NCBI GenBank assembly: GCA_023229765.1
Contig: JALNYO010000008.1
Coordinates: 1-64,000 of the forward strand
Source of the DNA: Syntrophales bacterium
Lineage (GTDB): Bacteria; Desulfobacterota; Syntrophia; Syntrophales; UBA5619
DNA: 64,000 bases
Reading direction: 5' to 3'
Both the position numbers and the translations under genes were made by a program. The notes beneath the pieces were generated by a model, which was given only the letters and a program-made list of their open reading frames with translations, did not search any database and was not told the origin of the DNA. Shown here one piece after another: positions 41,237-49,972 of this stretch (positions are counted from its first letter, which is position 1; each line of letters opens with the position of its first letter).

Positions 41237-42385
41237 CTACACTCCTCTTCCCTGGATTATTCGGAGAATATTCAAGATTGTCGTCGGGGTAATCAGGGTT
41301 CCGTCCACCTGGTTGGCCAGAGAGACCTTATCCGGCCTTTCCACCGCCGACTTGACGGACTGGAGAACCTGTCCCATGTTCATCTCCACGACCACCACAT
41401 ACCGGGCATTTTGTGCCTTTTCCCTGACCAGCGCGGCAGGAAACGGCCACAGGGTCTGAAGTTCCAGCAAGCCAAGCCTCTCTCCGCGTTGACGGCGGTT
41501 CATAACCACGTGCAATGCGGAACGGGCCGATGAGCCATAGGAAATCAAGAGCGTTTCAGCGTCTTCGGCATAATATTCCCGGTATCTCGTCAGATCATCG
41601 ACATGATGTTCGATCTTGTCCGTCAGGTGGCGCATCAATCCGTAAACTACCTTGGGGTCTTCGGAGGGGAAGCCCCACATGTCGTGAAAAAGTCCGGTGA
41701 CATTATAGCGATGAACGCCCCCAAAATCGGACATCGGGAGCCTGCCGTCCTCGCGGGGGAGATAGGGATGGTAGTCAACCCCATCCGGGAGGGATGTCTT
41801 CAATCTTTCCACAAGGGGCAACTGGCCGGCAGGGGGAATCTCGAGACGTTCCCGCATATGCCCGATCACTTCGTCGAACAGCAGAATAACCGGGGTGCGA
41901 TAAGTTTCCGCAAAGTTGAACGCGTCAACTGTAATCGAAAAGACGTCCTGATGGTTGGAGGCCGTCAAGGCTACAATTGCATGGTCCCCGTGGGTGCCCC
42001 AACGGGCCTGGTTGACGTCTCCCTGACTGAGTTTGGTCGGCAATCCTGTCGAAGGACCGCCGCGCTGGACATCGACTATCACGCAGGGAATCTCCGCCAT
42101 GACCGCGAACCCCAATGCCTCCTGCATCAGTGAAAACCCGGGACCGCTTGTCGCCGTCATCGCCTTGTTGCCGGTCAGGGACGCGCCGATAATCGCGCAG
42201 ATCGAGGCGATTTCGTCCTCCATCTGCATGAATATCCCGCGTTTTTGCGGCAGACGCGCCGACAGCAGTTCCGCGATCTCGGTGGATGGGGTGATCGGGT
42301 AACCGGCAAAAAAACCAAGACCGGCGTAAAGGGCGCCCTCAACACAGGCCTCATTTCCCTGCACAAATTTCACTTGTCCGCCCAT
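41237..42385 (-). CDS. korA: 2-oxoacid:ferredoxin oxidoreductase, alpha subunit
   Basis: A 382-residue subunit. It starts at the ATG at 42385, with CAGGAG just upstream inside the end of the ferredoxin gene, rather than at an earlier TTG/GTG-type codon. Family blocks include GNEACVEGALYAGLGFFAGYPITPSTE, MEDEIASICAIIGASLTGNKAMTATSGPG and VDVQRGGPSTGLPTKLSQGD (shown in parts here as EIAELL, ATSGPGFSLM and GGPSTGLPT). The CoA-binding domain is toward the C-terminus (RYVVVVEMNMGQ). It pairs with KorB for thiamine-dependent chemistry and belongs to a four-gene operon. Confidence 0.88.
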   Translation of the reverse strand: MGGQVKFVQGNEACVEGALYAGLGFFAGYPITPSTEIAELLSARLPQKRGIFMQMEDEIASICAIIGASLTGNKAMTATSGPGFSLMQEALGFAVMAEIPCVIVDVQRGGPSTGLPTKLSQGDVNQARWGTHGDHAIVALTASNHQDVFSITVDAFNFAETYRTPVILLFDEVIGHMRERLEIPPAGQLPLVERLKTSLPDGVDYHPYLPREDGRLPMSDFGGVHRYNVTGLFHDMWGFPSEDPKVVYGLMRHLTDKIEHHVDDLTRYREYYAEDAETLLISYGSSARSALHVVMNRRQRGERLGLLELQTLWPFPAALVREKAQNARYVVVVEMNMGQVLQSVKSAVERPDKVSLANQVDGTLITPTTILNILRIIQGRGV

Positions 42386-42386
42386 T

Positions 42387-42596
42387 TTACTCCTGCTCCG
42401 TTTCGACCACAATTGCCAGATCCGGGCACCTCAGCTCGCAAAGCTTGCAAGCTATGCAATCCTGGGGTCTTGCGGCAATCGCTTTTTCCTGGTCATCCAG
42501 TTCCAGAACCTTTTTGGGGCAAAAATGGACGCAGATTCCACATCCCTTGCACCAGTTCCGGTTGATCACATGACGTTTAAGTTTTGGTTTCGCCAT
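42387..42596 (-). CDS. korD: Ferredoxin-type delta subunit of 2-oxoacid oxidoreductase
   Basis: A 69-residue protein with two [4Fe-4S] motifs: CKGCGICVHFCP and CIACKLCELRCP. It hands electrons from the thiamine subunits to an external ferredoxin. The ATG at 42596 is preferred over an earlier TTG because AAGG lies six bases upstream. It is the first gene of korDABC. The divergent gene at 42911 encodes a sigma-54 activator, which might control this operon, although no sigma-54 promoter was recognised on this strand. Confidence 0.85.
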   Translation of the reverse strand: MAKPKLKRHVINRNWCKGCGICVHFCPKKVLELDDQEKAIAARPQDCIACKLCELRCPDLAIVVETEQE

Positions 42597-42910
42597 ACGT
42601 TGCCTTGCCCGTTCCAACCATTTAGGGGATGCGCCTCATCAATCTATCTTTTGCCCTGCAAAGAGCTGCTTTTGCGATTCTAAAAAATACATAAAAATTT
42701 GCGGTAGGGTTTCTTTAAAACTGTGTTGTTTATAACGAAGGATGTTTGATGTGTCAACAATATTTTAAATGGTCAGGATGTTTGATATAATACATTCAGC
42801 AAATTTTAGCGGGCCTTTTGATTTGCAGCGGTGATGCATATATATATGTTGCATTTTTAAGCCAAATGGCGTCTATTCCAATATCAAATCGGGAGGGCAA
42901 GAAGAAGGGA
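42597..42910. other. Divergent regulatory region with direct repeat
   Basis: The gap lies between korD (minus) and the activator (plus). GGATGTTTGAT occurs at 42740-42750 and again at 42776-42786, 36 bases apart; the second copy overlaps a TATAAT at 42786-42791 that could serve the activator gene. No -35 of good quality accompanies it. The repeats may be a regulator binding site. Part of the stretch is also open in frame with the activator. Confidence 0.35.
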
Positions 42911-44434
42911 ATGAATGGTCAGGGCATCTACAGCTTTGAGGAACTGGCCGCGCTGCATGCAATTGCGCGGATTCTGGCAAAACCGGGGGAGCTGAAAGAA
43001 CAGATCACTCAGGCCCTGCAGGAGATGAGCGCTCGTCTGGGGATGCAGCGCGGAATGGTTTCTCTCCTGGATCGCGAGACCAGGGAGGCCTGGCTGGATG
43101 TTGTTTATGGCGTTGATATCAAAAGCATAAACGTGACATACCTTCCCGGCGAAGGTATTACCGGCAAGGTTGCGCAGACAGGGAGACCACTTGCCATTGA
43201 GAATCTGGGGAAAGAGCTCCATTTTCTCGACCGAACCGGCGCCCGCCGTTTTTTAAACCGCTCAGAGCTATCATTCCTTTGTGTCCCTATAATTTACGGG
43301 ACTCAGGTCGTGGGGGTGTTGTCGGCGGACAAAGCAGCCAAGCAAGTTGCTGATATAGAAAAGGAAATAGCTATTCTCTCCGCAGTAGCCGAAATGCTTG
43401 CCAAGGCGGTTCACAGCAGGACCATGGAAGAAGAAAACCGCCGCCTGCGCGATCTAATCGGCAGCAACCGTCTTCCCACTTTTGACATTATCGGTCGTTC
43501 CCGGGCCATGCAGGCCGTTTTTCAAATGATCGCCCAGGTAGCCGATTCCAATACAACAGTGCTGCTCCATGGTGAAACCGGAACCGGCAAGGAACTGGTC
43601 TCCCGGGCAATCCATAACAACAGTCCCCGCATGAAGGGGCAGCTTGTGCAGGTGAACTGTGCTGCAATTCCGGAGACACTGCTCGAAAGCGAGCTGTTCG
43701 GGCACGAACGGGGGGCCTTTACCGGCGCCCTGGCGAGGCGCCGGGGGCGTTTTGAAGAAGCCAATGGGGGAACGATTTTACTCGATGAAATAGGCGAGCT
43801 CTCCTTTTCCGCCCAGGCCAAACTGCTGCGGGTCCTGCAGGAAAGACAGTTCCAGCCGCTGGGCTCTTCCCGCCTGATCAAAGTTGATGTGCGGATCATC
43901 GCGGCGACCAACCGCAATCTGGAGCAGGATGTTTCTCTGGGCCGTTTCCGCTCCGATCTTTTTTACCGGTTAAACGTCTTTCCCATCTACCTGCCGCCGC
44001 TGCGCGAACGGGGGACAGACATCCTGCTTTTGGCCGATCACTTTGTCGTTAAATATTCAAGAGAAACAGGAAAACCGGCGCAGAAAATTTCCCCGGCTGT
44101 ATCTGATATTTTTATGGCCTATCATTGGCCGGGCAATGTCCGGGAACTGGAAAACTGCATAGAGCGGGCCATTCTTGTCGCGCACGGAGCAACCATTGAA
44201 CCGGAACATCTGCCCCCCTCCCTGCAAAGTTGCATTGAAGAGGTCGTCAAAACGGCGTTCAGCAGGCTCGACGCGGCAGTAAAATCAGAGGAACGAGCTA
44301 TGATTGTCAACGCCCTGCGGGAAACGGCCGGGAACCAAACCCGGGCGGCCAAGCTGCTGGGAACGACAAAACGGATCATGCAATACCGTATCAGTAAACT
44401 GGGCATAGATTACCGCTCCTTCCGCAAGAAATGA
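42911..44434 (+). CDS. GAF-domain sigma-54-dependent activator (NifA-like layout)
   Basis: A 507-residue enhancer-binding protein when started at the ATG 42911; upstream in-frame codons at 42818 and 42866 are possible. Residues about 5-170 are one GAF domain, the AAA+ domain has Walker A GETGTGKE near 221 and GAFTGA near 269, with LLDEIGELSFSAQAK as Walker B, and a Fis-type helix-turn-helix (TRAAKLLGTTKRIMQYRI) ends the protein. The layout GAF-AAA-HTH is that of NifA and formate/nitrogen regulators. It lies between the Kor operon and the glutamate synthase operon, so either could be its target. The effector is unknown. Confidence 0.88.
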   Translation: MNGQGIYSFEELAALHAIARILAKPGELKEQITQALQEMSARLGMQRGMVSLLDRETREAWLDVVYGVDIKSINVTYLPGEGITGKVAQTGRPLAIENLGKELHFLDRTGARRFLNRSELSFLCVPIIYGTQVVGVLSADKAAKQVADIEKEIAILSAVAEMLAKAVHSRTMEEENRRLRDLIGSNRLPTFDIIGRSRAMQAVFQMIAQVADSNTTVLLHGETGTGKELVSRAIHNNSPRMKGQLVQVNCAAIPETLLESELFGHERGAFTGALARRRGRFEEANGGTILLDEIGELSFSAQAKLLRVLQERQFQPLGSSRLIKVDVRIIAATNRNLEQDVSLGRFRSDLFYRLNVFPIYLPPLRERGTDILLLADHFVVKYSRETGKPAQKISPAVSDIFMAYHWPGNVRELENCIERAILVAHGATIEPEHLPPSLQSCIEEVVKTAFSRLDAAVKSEERAMIVNALRETAGNQTRAAKLLGTTKRIMQYRISKLGIDYRSFRKK

Positions 44435-44475
44435 TACATTTTTGTTTGTTTATTGGGTGATGATACATTTTTGTT
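44432..44475. repeat. Direct repeat TGATACATTTTTGTT after the activator gene
   Basis: The 15-base sequence occurs exactly twice, at 44432-44446 (its TGA is the activator's stop codon) and at 44461-44475. The 29-base spacing is close to three turns of DNA. It could be an upstream activator or repressor site for the following operon. Confidence 0.45.
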
Positions 44476-44562
44476 ACTCGGGATCAACCAGAATTGACGC
44501 TATTAAGGTTGCCCGGTGTTTAAAACGTCGTTGCATCAGGTTGATAGATAGTTTTGTATTTC

Positions 44563-44578
44563 TTGGCATACATTTGGC
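44563..44578 (+). promoter_or_regulatory. Possible sigma-54 promoter of the glutamate synthase operon
   Basis: TTGGCA and TTGGC supply the -24 and -12 elements with exactly ten bases between GG and GC, as sigma-54 requires. The -12 half is weaker than consensus (TTGGC for TTTGC). It is 129 bases before the amidotransferase ATG, and a sigma-54 activator gene ends just upstream, which adds some support. Confidence 0.4.
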
Positions 44579-44706
44579 TTATATGTCCGGTTGCCATAAT
44601 GGAACAAGAGACGCAAAGGCTTGCCCTGCTAAACATGGGTATAAATAAATGACAGGCGCCGCTGAAATTCAGATATGTTTTTTTATAACAGGAAAGGTAG
44701 GGTGTT

Positions 44707-45837
44707 ATGTGCAGACTGTTTGCCGTCACGAGTCAGGAACCGTTATCGCCGATGGTGGCGATCCGCGCCCTTGACGTCATGAAGGAGGGGCATGACGGTT
44801 CGGGAATCGGGCTTTTCATGACCGACCTGGGTGGGGATTTCGAGCAATTCAAGGGCGGGCCGATCCTGTCCGGCATATTTTCCAACGAGGGCATTAAAAA
44901 CCTGGACCGTTACATGCTCGATATGGATTTTATGACCAAGTACAAGCTCTCGTTCCGCCCCTCGAAGCGCCCCCCCGAGGGGACGCCGCACCGGGATAAT
45001 TATTTGATTCGCGTTTATGAATATCCCGTTGCTTGGGAAAATCTTCCCGATGAGGAAAGGGAACGGCGGCTGATGATGTGCCGGCTTGACCTGCGCGAGA
45101 TGGGTGAAAAAAACGGTTCGATGACGGTATTCAGCTTCTGGCCGGATGTAATCATGCTCAAGGAGATCGGCGATCCGATGGAAATCGCAAATTATCTGGG
45201 GTTGGAACGCAAGGAATTGCAGGCGCGCGTCATCATGGCCCAGGGACGGCAGAACACCAACTACGCGATCGACATTGACGCCTGTCATCCGTTTTTTCTC
45301 CAGGGGATTTCAACAATGACGAACGGCGAAAATACCGCATTTGTCCCGATCCGCGAATTTCTGATGTCGCGGAAGGACCCGGGCTATGTCGGCTATAAAT
45401 CCGATTCCGAAGTATTTACCCATATTCTTCACTATACTTATCAGCACCTCCATCTTGATCTGGAGACTTATAAACATATAGTTACGCCGCTGAAAGACGA
45501 AGAACTGGCACAGCATCCCGATGGTCCCTGGCTCCGCCGACTAAAACAGAGTTGCCGGCCGATGATTATCGACGGGCCGAACTGCGTCATCGGCTGCCTG
45601 CCCGACAAAACCATGTTCATGCTGCAGGACTCAAAGAAGCTGCGGCCTGGGATAGTTGGCGGTCATCCAGGGCTGTATGCGTTTTCCTCGGAGATGTGCG
45701 GCCTGGACGAGGCGATACCGTCACGCGATAAAAGCAAGGATTATCAACCGATGAAATACGATACGGTATTTGTCGCACCACAACGTCAGGAGGTTGGGCA
45801 ATGGAACCAGATGGCCAGATTAAGCCGTCTTCATTAG
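44707..45837 (+). CDS. Glutamate synthase glutaminase subunit (class II amidotransferase)
   Basis: A 376-residue protein beginning MCRLFAVTS, so the Cys after the removed Met is the glutaminase nucleophile. Class II features follow: GHDGSGIG and, later, NGEN and NTNYAIDIDACHPFF. It releases ammonia from glutamine. In place of the single large GltB of Escherichia coli, this organism has separate proteins for glutaminase, FMN synthase and the GXGXG/reductase parts. Its 3' end overlaps the synthase gene by 37 bases. The ribosome site is AGGAAAGG. Confidence 0.82.
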   Translation: MCRLFAVTSQEPLSPMVAIRALDVMKEGHDGSGIGLFMTDLGGDFEQFKGGPILSGIFSNEGIKNLDRYMLDMDFMTKYKLSFRPSKRPPEGTPHRDNYLIRVYEYPVAWENLPDEERERRLMMCRLDLREMGEKNGSMTVFSFWPDVIMLKEIGDPMEIANYLGLERKELQARVIMAQGRQNTNYAIDIDACHPFFLQGISTMTNGENTAFVPIREFLMSRKDPGYVGYKSDSEVFTHILHYTYQHLHLDLETYKHIVTPLKDEELAQHPDGPWLRRLKQSCRPMIIDGPNCVIGCLPDKTMFMLQDSKKLRPGIVGGHPGLYAFSSEMCGLDEAIPSRDKSKDYQPMKYDTVFVAPQRQEVGQWNQMARLSRLH

Positions 45838-47426
45838 GAGTGAAGGATCTGCCCTGGCAGATCGTCTGGAATAAGGAAAAATGCACCTTGTGCGGTCAGT
45901 GCACCGCCGTTTGTCCCGTACAGGCAATTGACATAGGGGTGCATCGGAAAAGGATTATGCAGGTGCCGCTGGGACTCGTCGAAAAACCGTCCAATGTCTT
46001 CGGCGTCTATCATGGCGTTCGCCAGAAGACCGATGTTCCCCATGCCTGCACGGGTTGCGGGATGTGCGCCATGGTCTGTCCGAACGGGGCAATCATGCCG
46101 ATTCATAATGACGAACCCGACAAGCTGCGCTTTCATATCAATCAGGGAGGCGTCCCGCGGCGACGGGGCGGCCGCCGTAATTCCCGGGAGAGCTTACTGG
46201 ACGCGCTCAAGTTCGTCCGCATCTCCATGCTGACCGATCCGGCGCTCGACGCGGGCCGTCATGAATTCGAACTGCGGACGCTGCTGGGTCGCGTTTTGCC
46301 TCCGGAAGAGGCCATGAGCGAGACAAGCTGGCAGCCGCCGGTCCGTGAGATCTATCCGCTCATTATCGGCGGCATGTCGTTTGGCGCCTTGTCGCCGACG
46401 ATGTGGGAAGGGCTTCAGATGGGGGTTGCCTATCTGAACGAGGAGCTGGGAATGCCGGTTCGCATCGGCACCGGCGAAGGTGGCTGTCCCCCCCGTCTGC
46501 TGCGCTCGCGCTTTCTAAAGTACGTTATCCTGCAAATTGCCAGCGGTTATTTCGGCTGGGATGAAATTATCCATGCCCTGCCGGAGATGAAAGAGGATCC
46601 CTGCGCGATTGAGATTAAATACGGCCAGGGGGCGAAGCCCGGAGACGGCGGCCTGCTGATGTGGTACAAGGTAAACAAGATGATCGCCGCGATCCGGGGC
46701 GTGCCTCCGGGAATCAACCTGCCCAGCCCGCCGACCCACCAGACGAAATACTCGATCGAGGAGGCGGTTGCCAAGATGATCCAGTCGATGTCTATGGCCT
46801 GGGGATTCCGCGTCCCGGTTTATCCGAAGATATCTGCAACATCCACATCACTCGCGGTATTGAATAACCTGGCCCGCAATCCCTATGCGTCGGCGCTGGC
46901 AATAGATGGCGAAGACGGAGGAACCGGGGCGGCCTACAACATCTCGATGGATCACATGGGACATCCCATCGCCAGCAATGTCCGGGACGCCTATCTCAAT
47001 CTTGTCAAAATCGGCAAGCAAAACGAGATACCGATTATTGCCGGCGGCGGCATCGGTAAAAACGGCAATCTCGCGGCCAACGCCGCCTCTCTGATCATGT
47101 TGGGGGCAAGCGCCGTACAGGTCGGCAAGTACATCCTGCAGGCAACGGCCGGCTGTCTCGGTTCGGAGACAGATCGCTGCAATGTTTGCAATGTCGGCGT
47201 TTGTCCGAAAGGGATCACCTCGCAGGACCCGAGGCTCTATCGGCGTCTCGATCCGGAAAAGGTGGCCGAACGTCTTGTCGAGGTTGTGGTCAGCTTCGAT
47301 ACTGAATTGAAAAAGATCGTGGCCCCGCTCGGCCGTTCCACTTCACTGCCGATCGGCATGTCCGATGCGCTCGGGATCGCCGATTACAGCGCCTCCCAAC
47401 ATCTCGGCATAAGGTATGTGCTGTAA
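45801..47426 (+). CDS. Glutamate synthase FMN-binding subunit with ferredoxin domain
   Basis: A 541-residue protein. Two [4Fe-4S] motifs open it: CTLCGQCTAVCP and CTGCGMCAMVCP. The FMN-binding synthase domain follows with IIGGMSFGALSPTMWEGL, GTGEGGCPP, KYGQGAKPGDGG, then NLPSPPTHQTKYSIEE, DGEDGGTGAA, and IIAGGGIGKNGNLAAN. The C-terminal Cys cluster CNVCNVGVCPKG binds the [3Fe-4S] or [4Fe-4S] centre. This is the archaeal/anaerobe-type GltB2. It reduces 2-oxoglutarate plus ammonia to glutamate. It starts inside the previous gene with AGGAGG upstream. Confidence 0.88.
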   Translation: MEPDGQIKPSSLGVKDLPWQIVWNKEKCTLCGQCTAVCPVQAIDIGVHRKRIMQVPLGLVEKPSNVFGVYHGVRQKTDVPHACTGCGMCAMVCPNGAIMPIHNDEPDKLRFHINQGGVPRRRGGRRNSRESLLDALKFVRISMLTDPALDAGRHEFELRTLLGRVLPPEEAMSETSWQPPVREIYPLIIGGMSFGALSPTMWEGLQMGVAYLNEELGMPVRIGTGEGGCPPRLLRSRFLKYVILQIASGYFGWDEIIHALPEMKEDPCAIEIKYGQGAKPGDGGLLMWYKVNKMIAAIRGVPPGINLPSPPTHQTKYSIEEAVAKMIQSMSMAWGFRVPVYPKISATSTSLAVLNNLARNPYASALAIDGEDGGTGAAYNISMDHMGHPIASNVRDAYLNLVKIGKQNEIPIIAGGGIGKNGNLAANAASLIMLGASAVQVGKYILQATAGCLGSETDRCNVCNVGVCPKGITSQDPRLYRRLDPEKVAERLVEVVVSFDTELKKIVAPLGRSTSLPIGMSDALGIADYSASQHLGIRYVL

Positions 47427-47582
47427 CTGTAGCACAAACCCCCATACCGGGGGCAGGCATAAAGCAGAAGCCTGATTTTCGTAAAATTTGGCTGGAGGGA
47501 CGCGCTTAAGTCGCGTCCGGGGCGGTTGTTTCAGGCAGATTGGATCGTCCCAGGCATTCGAGGAACGATAGAAGGAGTTTTC

Positions 47583-49931
47583 ATGTCAAACGAAACGACA
47601 ATAGTGATAGATGGTATGGAAAATGGCGCTCGGGTTGATTCCCGGATTATTGAGGGACGAATTCAGCAGGCCGTTCTTGCAGGACACCGGAATATTGAAG
47701 TAATTGCCTATGGCCAGCATGGTCTCGGTGGCCGAATCTGGAGCTCCGGAAACGAACCGGTGCATCTGCGAATCAAGGGCTCCTCGGGCCAGCGCGTCGG
47801 CTCCATGGGTTTCCCGGGAACGCGGATCTATGTCGAAGGCCCTGCTTCCGATGACCTGGGATGGCTTAATTCCGGCGCCTACATTGCGGTCCAGGGCCAT
47901 GCGACAAACGGCGTCGGCAATGCGATGGCCCAGGGAAAGATCTATGTGGGCGGCGATATTGGGGCGCGCGGAATGACGATGACCAAACACAATCCCCGCT
48001 TTGAACCGCCGGAGTTGTGGGTGTTGGGGGGAGTAGGGGATTTTTTTGGCGAATTCATGGCCGGGGGCATCGCCGTAGTCTGTGGCTATGAGGCGCATGA
48101 AAAGGACAATGTTCTGGGCTATCGTCCCTGCGTAGGGATGGTGGGGGGAAAGGTTTTTTTCCGGGGTCCCCACAAAGGTTTCAGCGAACGGGATGCCTAT
48201 ATGAGGGCGCCTGACGACGAAGAGTGGAGCTGGTTGAAAGTCGGGATGGCCGTTTTTTTGGAAGCGACATGTCGGCCGGCGCTTCTGCCAAAGCTGAAAA
48301 TCCTGCCCAAGCTTACCGGCGACCGGAGCGAATGGCAGGTCATAGTTGCCAGGAAGCCTTACGAAAAGAAGGATAACGCAATCCATATCAAGCAGTTCCG
48401 GGAGGAGAGCTGGGATCGCGAACTGGGCAAGGGCGGATTGATCGGCGATCTGTCTTCCGGCGATCGCACCCCTATCCCGGTGCTGACAACCGGAGAGCTG
48501 CGCCGTTTTGTCCCCGTCTGGGAAAACGAGAAATACCTGCCCCCCTGCCAGGCCGCCTGTCCAACCGGCATCCCCGTGCGGAAGCGGTGGGATCTGATCC
48601 GCAAGGGGAAAGTCCAGGAGGCGGTTGATTTGGCTCTGCAGTACACACCCTTTCCGGCCACGGTATGCGGATACCTGTGTCCCAATCTCTGCAAGCAGAG
48701 TTGCACCCGTCAGCAGTCCGATCTTGAAGCCATTGACACGATGGTTCTGGGCCGGGCCAGCCTGAACGCCACAGTTCCCAAAGCGCCGCCTTCGTCCGGC
48801 AAGAGAATCGCCGTGATCGGCGGCGGGCCGTCGGGTTTATCGGTTGCGTGGCAATTGCGGATGAAGGGGCACGAAGCAGTGCTCCACGATGCCCGGGGGA
48901 AAACGGGAGGGAAGATCACGGCGACAATTCCCCGCAGCCGGATTCCGGACGAAGTTGTCAATCATGAACTCAAGCGCATGGAGCAGGAGCTGCCCCTCGT
49001 TGCGCTCAAGCATCCGTTGAGAAAAGAGGAGTTCATAAAACTGCGGGAGAAATTTGATGCCGTGGTGATCGCCGTTGGCGCCCAGAAGGGACGGGTGATA
49101 CCGGTTCCCGGCCACGAACGGGTGATTCCGGCGCTCTATTTTCTCCGCGACAGCAGGCTCGATTGTGCCAAGGTCGGCAAAAGGGTGGTGATCATCGGCG
49201 CGGGAAACGTTGGCTGCGACGCCGCCTCAGAGGCGTTTCGTCTCGGGGCCGAGTCGATTGTCCTGATTGACGTCCAGAAACCAGCGTCGTCGGGAAAAGA
49301 GCGAAAAAGCGCGGAAGACGCAGGGGCGACTTTTCTCTGGCCGCGCTTTACCAAGCAGATAACTGAGGTCGGCGTGGAGCTGACGGATGGGGAAGTCCTC
49401 CCCGCGGATACGGTGATCATGGCCGTGGGCGATCAGCCCGAACTTTCGTTTCTGCCGGACGAGATAAAAACAGAACGGGGTTTTATCTCGATTGATGCCA
49501 ACTATCAGACCTCCGCGCCCGGCGTCTATGCGGTGGGAGATGCCGCGCGTCTGGGCCTTCTGACCGATGCGATCGGTTCCGGCCGCAAGGCGGCGGTGGC
49601 GATTGACGACATGCTGCGGGGCCGGGAAGAAACATACGATCAGATTCCGACGATCGCTGTTGAACGGGTGAAACTCCAGTATTACGATCCGCGCCCCCAG
49701 CATTTCGAGGACATCGTTGCGTGCGCGGCTAATTGCGCGTCCTGCGGCGGCTGCCGGGATTGCGGGATGTGTGAGACGGCCTGCCCGCAGAACGCGATTT
49801 CCCGTAAGGAAGGAGAAGATGGACGTTTTGAATATGTCGTTGAGGACAGTCTCTGCATCGGTTGCGGAACCTGTGCGGGCGTCTGTCCGACGGGTGTATG
49901 GAATCTTGTCGCCAATGTTCCGCTGGAATAG
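47583..49931 (+). CDS. Glutamate synthase GXGXG domain fused to GltD-type reductase and ferredoxin
   Basis: A 782-residue fusion starting at the ATG at 47583, where GAAGGAG precedes it. Residues about 1-230 form a GXGXG beta-helix domain, normally the C-terminal part of GltB. Residues about 320-700 are an FAD/NAD(P)-dependent oxidoreductase like GltD: CQAACPTGIPVRKRWDLI, AVIGGGPSGLSVAWQL, IIGAGNVGCDAASEA and GVYAVGDAA. The tail has two [4Fe-4S] motifs, CASCGGCRDCGMCETACP and CIGCGTCAGVCP. It should gather electrons from NAD(P)H for the FMN synthase. Its fusion completes a three-gene glutamate synthase with an unusual partition. Confidence 0.85.
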   Translation: MSNETTIVIDGMENGARVDSRIIEGRIQQAVLAGHRNIEVIAYGQHGLGGRIWSSGNEPVHLRIKGSSGQRVGSMGFPGTRIYVEGPASDDLGWLNSGAYIAVQGHATNGVGNAMAQGKIYVGGDIGARGMTMTKHNPRFEPPELWVLGGVGDFFGEFMAGGIAVVCGYEAHEKDNVLGYRPCVGMVGGKVFFRGPHKGFSERDAYMRAPDDEEWSWLKVGMAVFLEATCRPALLPKLKILPKLTGDRSEWQVIVARKPYEKKDNAIHIKQFREESWDRELGKGGLIGDLSSGDRTPIPVLTTGELRRFVPVWENEKYLPPCQAACPTGIPVRKRWDLIRKGKVQEAVDLALQYTPFPATVCGYLCPNLCKQSCTRQQSDLEAIDTMVLGRASLNATVPKAPPSSGKRIAVIGGGPSGLSVAWQLRMKGHEAVLHDARGKTGGKITATIPRSRIPDEVVNHELKRMEQELPLVALKHPLRKEEFIKLREKFDAVVIAVGAQKGRVIPVPGHERVIPALYFLRDSRLDCAKVGKRVVIIGAGNVGCDAASEAFRLGAESIVLIDVQKPASSGKERKSAEDAGATFLWPRFTKQITEVGVELTDGEVLPADTVIMAVGDQPELSFLPDEIKTERGFISIDANYQTSAPGVYAVGDAARLGLLTDAIGSGRKAAVAIDDMLRGREETYDQIPTIAVERVKLQYYDPRPQHFEDIVACAANCASCGGCRDCGMCETACPQNAISRKEGEDGRFEYVVEDSLCIGCGTCAGVCPTGVWNLVANVPLE

Positions 49932-49972
49932 CCGATAAGGGTAATTAATTTGCTTAAGCGAAGGAGAAAGCC

